A program made the position numbers and the translations under genes. From Apostichopus japonicus (taxonomy: Eukaryota; Echinodermata; Holothuroidea; Aspidochirotida; Stichopodidae), in contig NC_092580.1 in NCBI RefSeq assembly GCF_037975245.1, positions 24,009,001 through 24,073,000 on the forward strand: DNA of 64,000 bases, read 5' to 3'. Every line of letters begins with the position of its first letter. The stretch's first letter is position 1. The notes under the pieces were generated by a model. The model had not been told where the DNA came from and searched no databases. It saw only the letters and a list, made by a program, of their open reading frames with translations. Shown here in pieces: positions 63,049-64,000 of the stretch.

Positions 63049-63360
63049 TGGTCAGGGATCTATATTCTTCTGCTATGGATCTTGTATCCCTGTGAAACTT
63101 TCAATTAATTGAGGTGTTGGTGGGTGGAAGGGCACTTAGACTTATTGACTTATTGACAACTGGTCTTACTGTTGAGGAGTAAATATCCACTCATAAAAGT
63201 TTTAATAGAGGGGTTGGGGAGGGGGGGGGGAAGGTGGGTTAAATTTATTCAAAGGTCATATTATTCTATTGTGAACTTCTCATCCCAGGGAAGATTCCAT
63301 CCAGGGGGGTGGGAGCCTGAACTTGGTCAGAGGTCATGGTACTCTACTTGCCATTTAATA
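63049..63360 (+). repeat. diverged repeat series (GGTCA...TATCCCTGG)
   Basis: Three related segments near 63049, 63246 and 63322 share a TTGGTCAGRGGTCAT-like start and a TCTACT..CCAT....ATCCCTGG-like end, each with a G-rich patch close by. The spacing is irregular, so they are old. Confidence 0.4.
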
Positions 63361-64000
63361 TCCCTGGATGAAAATGTTTAAGAGTTCTCATATATGTTTT
63401 AATGGGTAATTAATTGAACAGCGTGATAATTACTTTATATATTTTTATATACTTTATATATCCTTCGTTTAAACAAGGTTATGTATGTACTGGAAGGATG
63501 TGATCTCATCTTGTCCTTGACAAGACCTAGAAGTAACTTTAAACCTTCAGCAACATTTGATAGGCCTGGATCGGGTTATTAGGTGTCGCAATATCGTAGT
63601 ATTATAAAGCAACATAAGTTCATAAGGTCTGCAGGCCACAGGGTGCAACCATACACACACAGGAAGTGCATCAGGATATTGTCCCAAGTGTTCCAAAGTT
63701 CTCCGCCTGCAATAAAATGATGGTGACATATTTTTGGTTCTCTCAGACTCTCTCTCTTCAAGTTCCTTGGTGATAGGCGATGACCTTTAGCCTCTTTGTG
63801 GACAGGTTTACTCTACTATCCTCACCCTATTAACACATTCAAACAATGATAACATTAGTATTTCATAGATTTTCTTGGTTAAACCTCTGGACTGATGTGA
63901 TGGATAAATCTAGTTTTTAAATCAGAAAATAAAAGAACATGGTGATGTGATGGAAGGGGACATTTGAGGGTGAAACTGGGGGGAGGGAGTTGGGAGGGGG

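Larger units (their letters stand above)
1258..64000 (+). other. IQSEC: IQSEC/BRAG family gene, 5' part of locus (model)
   Basis: This is the inferred extent of one gene that runs off the right edge. The firm part is three exons (52462-53546, 56526-57003, 58516-60335) that join in frame and carry the IQSEC-specific block before the IQ motif, the IQ motif, and the start of the block that precedes Sec7. The inferred part is a distal promoter with a short first coding exon at 1258-1295 and a 63-nt cassette exon at 9019-9081; both have splice phases that fit the exon at 56526. IQSEC proteins (BRAGs; Schizo/Loner in flies) activate Arf GTPases, mainly Arf6, at the plasma membrane and at synapses, and the IQ motif binds calmodulin. 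Nothing from Sec7, PH or the C-terminus is in the window. If the two distal exons belong to another gene, the IQSEC locus starts near 52 kb instead. Confidence 0.6.
60336..64000 (+). other. start of the next IQSEC intron
   Basis: The consensus donor GTGAGT at 60336 is followed by a TTC microsatellite (60356-60377). No acceptor-plus-Sec7 exon is visible before the window ends. The stretch holds T-run repeats near 61.36 kb, a diverged repeat series at 63.05-63.36 kb and a G run at 63221-63230. No open frame resembles Sec7. Confidence 0.6.

Overview
The window looks like AT-rich nuclear DNA from a marine invertebrate. I favour a deuterostome such as an echinoderm or hemichordate, but the sequence does not settle this. 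The reasons are: genes split by long introns with consensus GT/AG sites; no bacterial-style operons; many microsatellites; many long G or C homopolymers; fragments of a LINE, a Penelope-like element and tRNA-derived SINEs; and AAT-repeat elements with a TATAGCGC core of the kind common in marine animals.

One gene can be firmly named. It is an IQSEC/BRAG family Arf guanine-nucleotide exchange factor on the + strand. Its coding exons at 52462-53546 (long acidic first exon), 56526-57003 and 58516-60335 join in perfect phase. They encode about 1127 residues: a disordered, acidic and serine-rich N-terminus, the family block before the IQ motif, the IQ motif, a long disordered linker, and the first residues of the block that leads into Sec7. 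The catalytic Sec7 and PH domains must lie beyond the right edge.

Two further exon-like islands lie far upstream. One is 1258-1295, which starts MAFRRR and ends GG|GTGAGT. The other is 9019-9081, a 63-nt exon between a strong polypyrimidine acceptor and GTAAGT. Both fit phase 2, exactly what the 56526 acceptor needs, and the first resembles the short N-terminus (MACRRR...) that I recall for a vertebrate IQSEC1 isoform. My model is that 1-52 kb is mostly the first intron(s) of the same gene, with a distal promoter near 1 kb and an internal promoter near 52 kb. This is inference; transcript data would decide it.

Layout: 1-1257 upstream DNA; 1258-1295 candidate distal first exon; 1.3-9.0 kb intron with a 45-bp minisatellite and a tRNA-derived SINE; 9019-9081 cassette exon; 9.1-52.4 kb large intron with scattered repeats (tRNA-Lys-like sequence, LINE 3' end at 25.2-25.6 kb, AAT/TATAGCGC elements at 24.6 and 40.9 kb, Penelope GIY-YIG fragment at 51.1-51.4 kb), a possible conserved non-coding element at 31.2-31.6 kb, and several RFX X-box-like palindromes; 52.4-60.3 kb the main IQSEC exons; 60.3-64 kb the start of the next intron. 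I found no rRNA gene, intact tRNA gene, CRISPR array or complete transposon.
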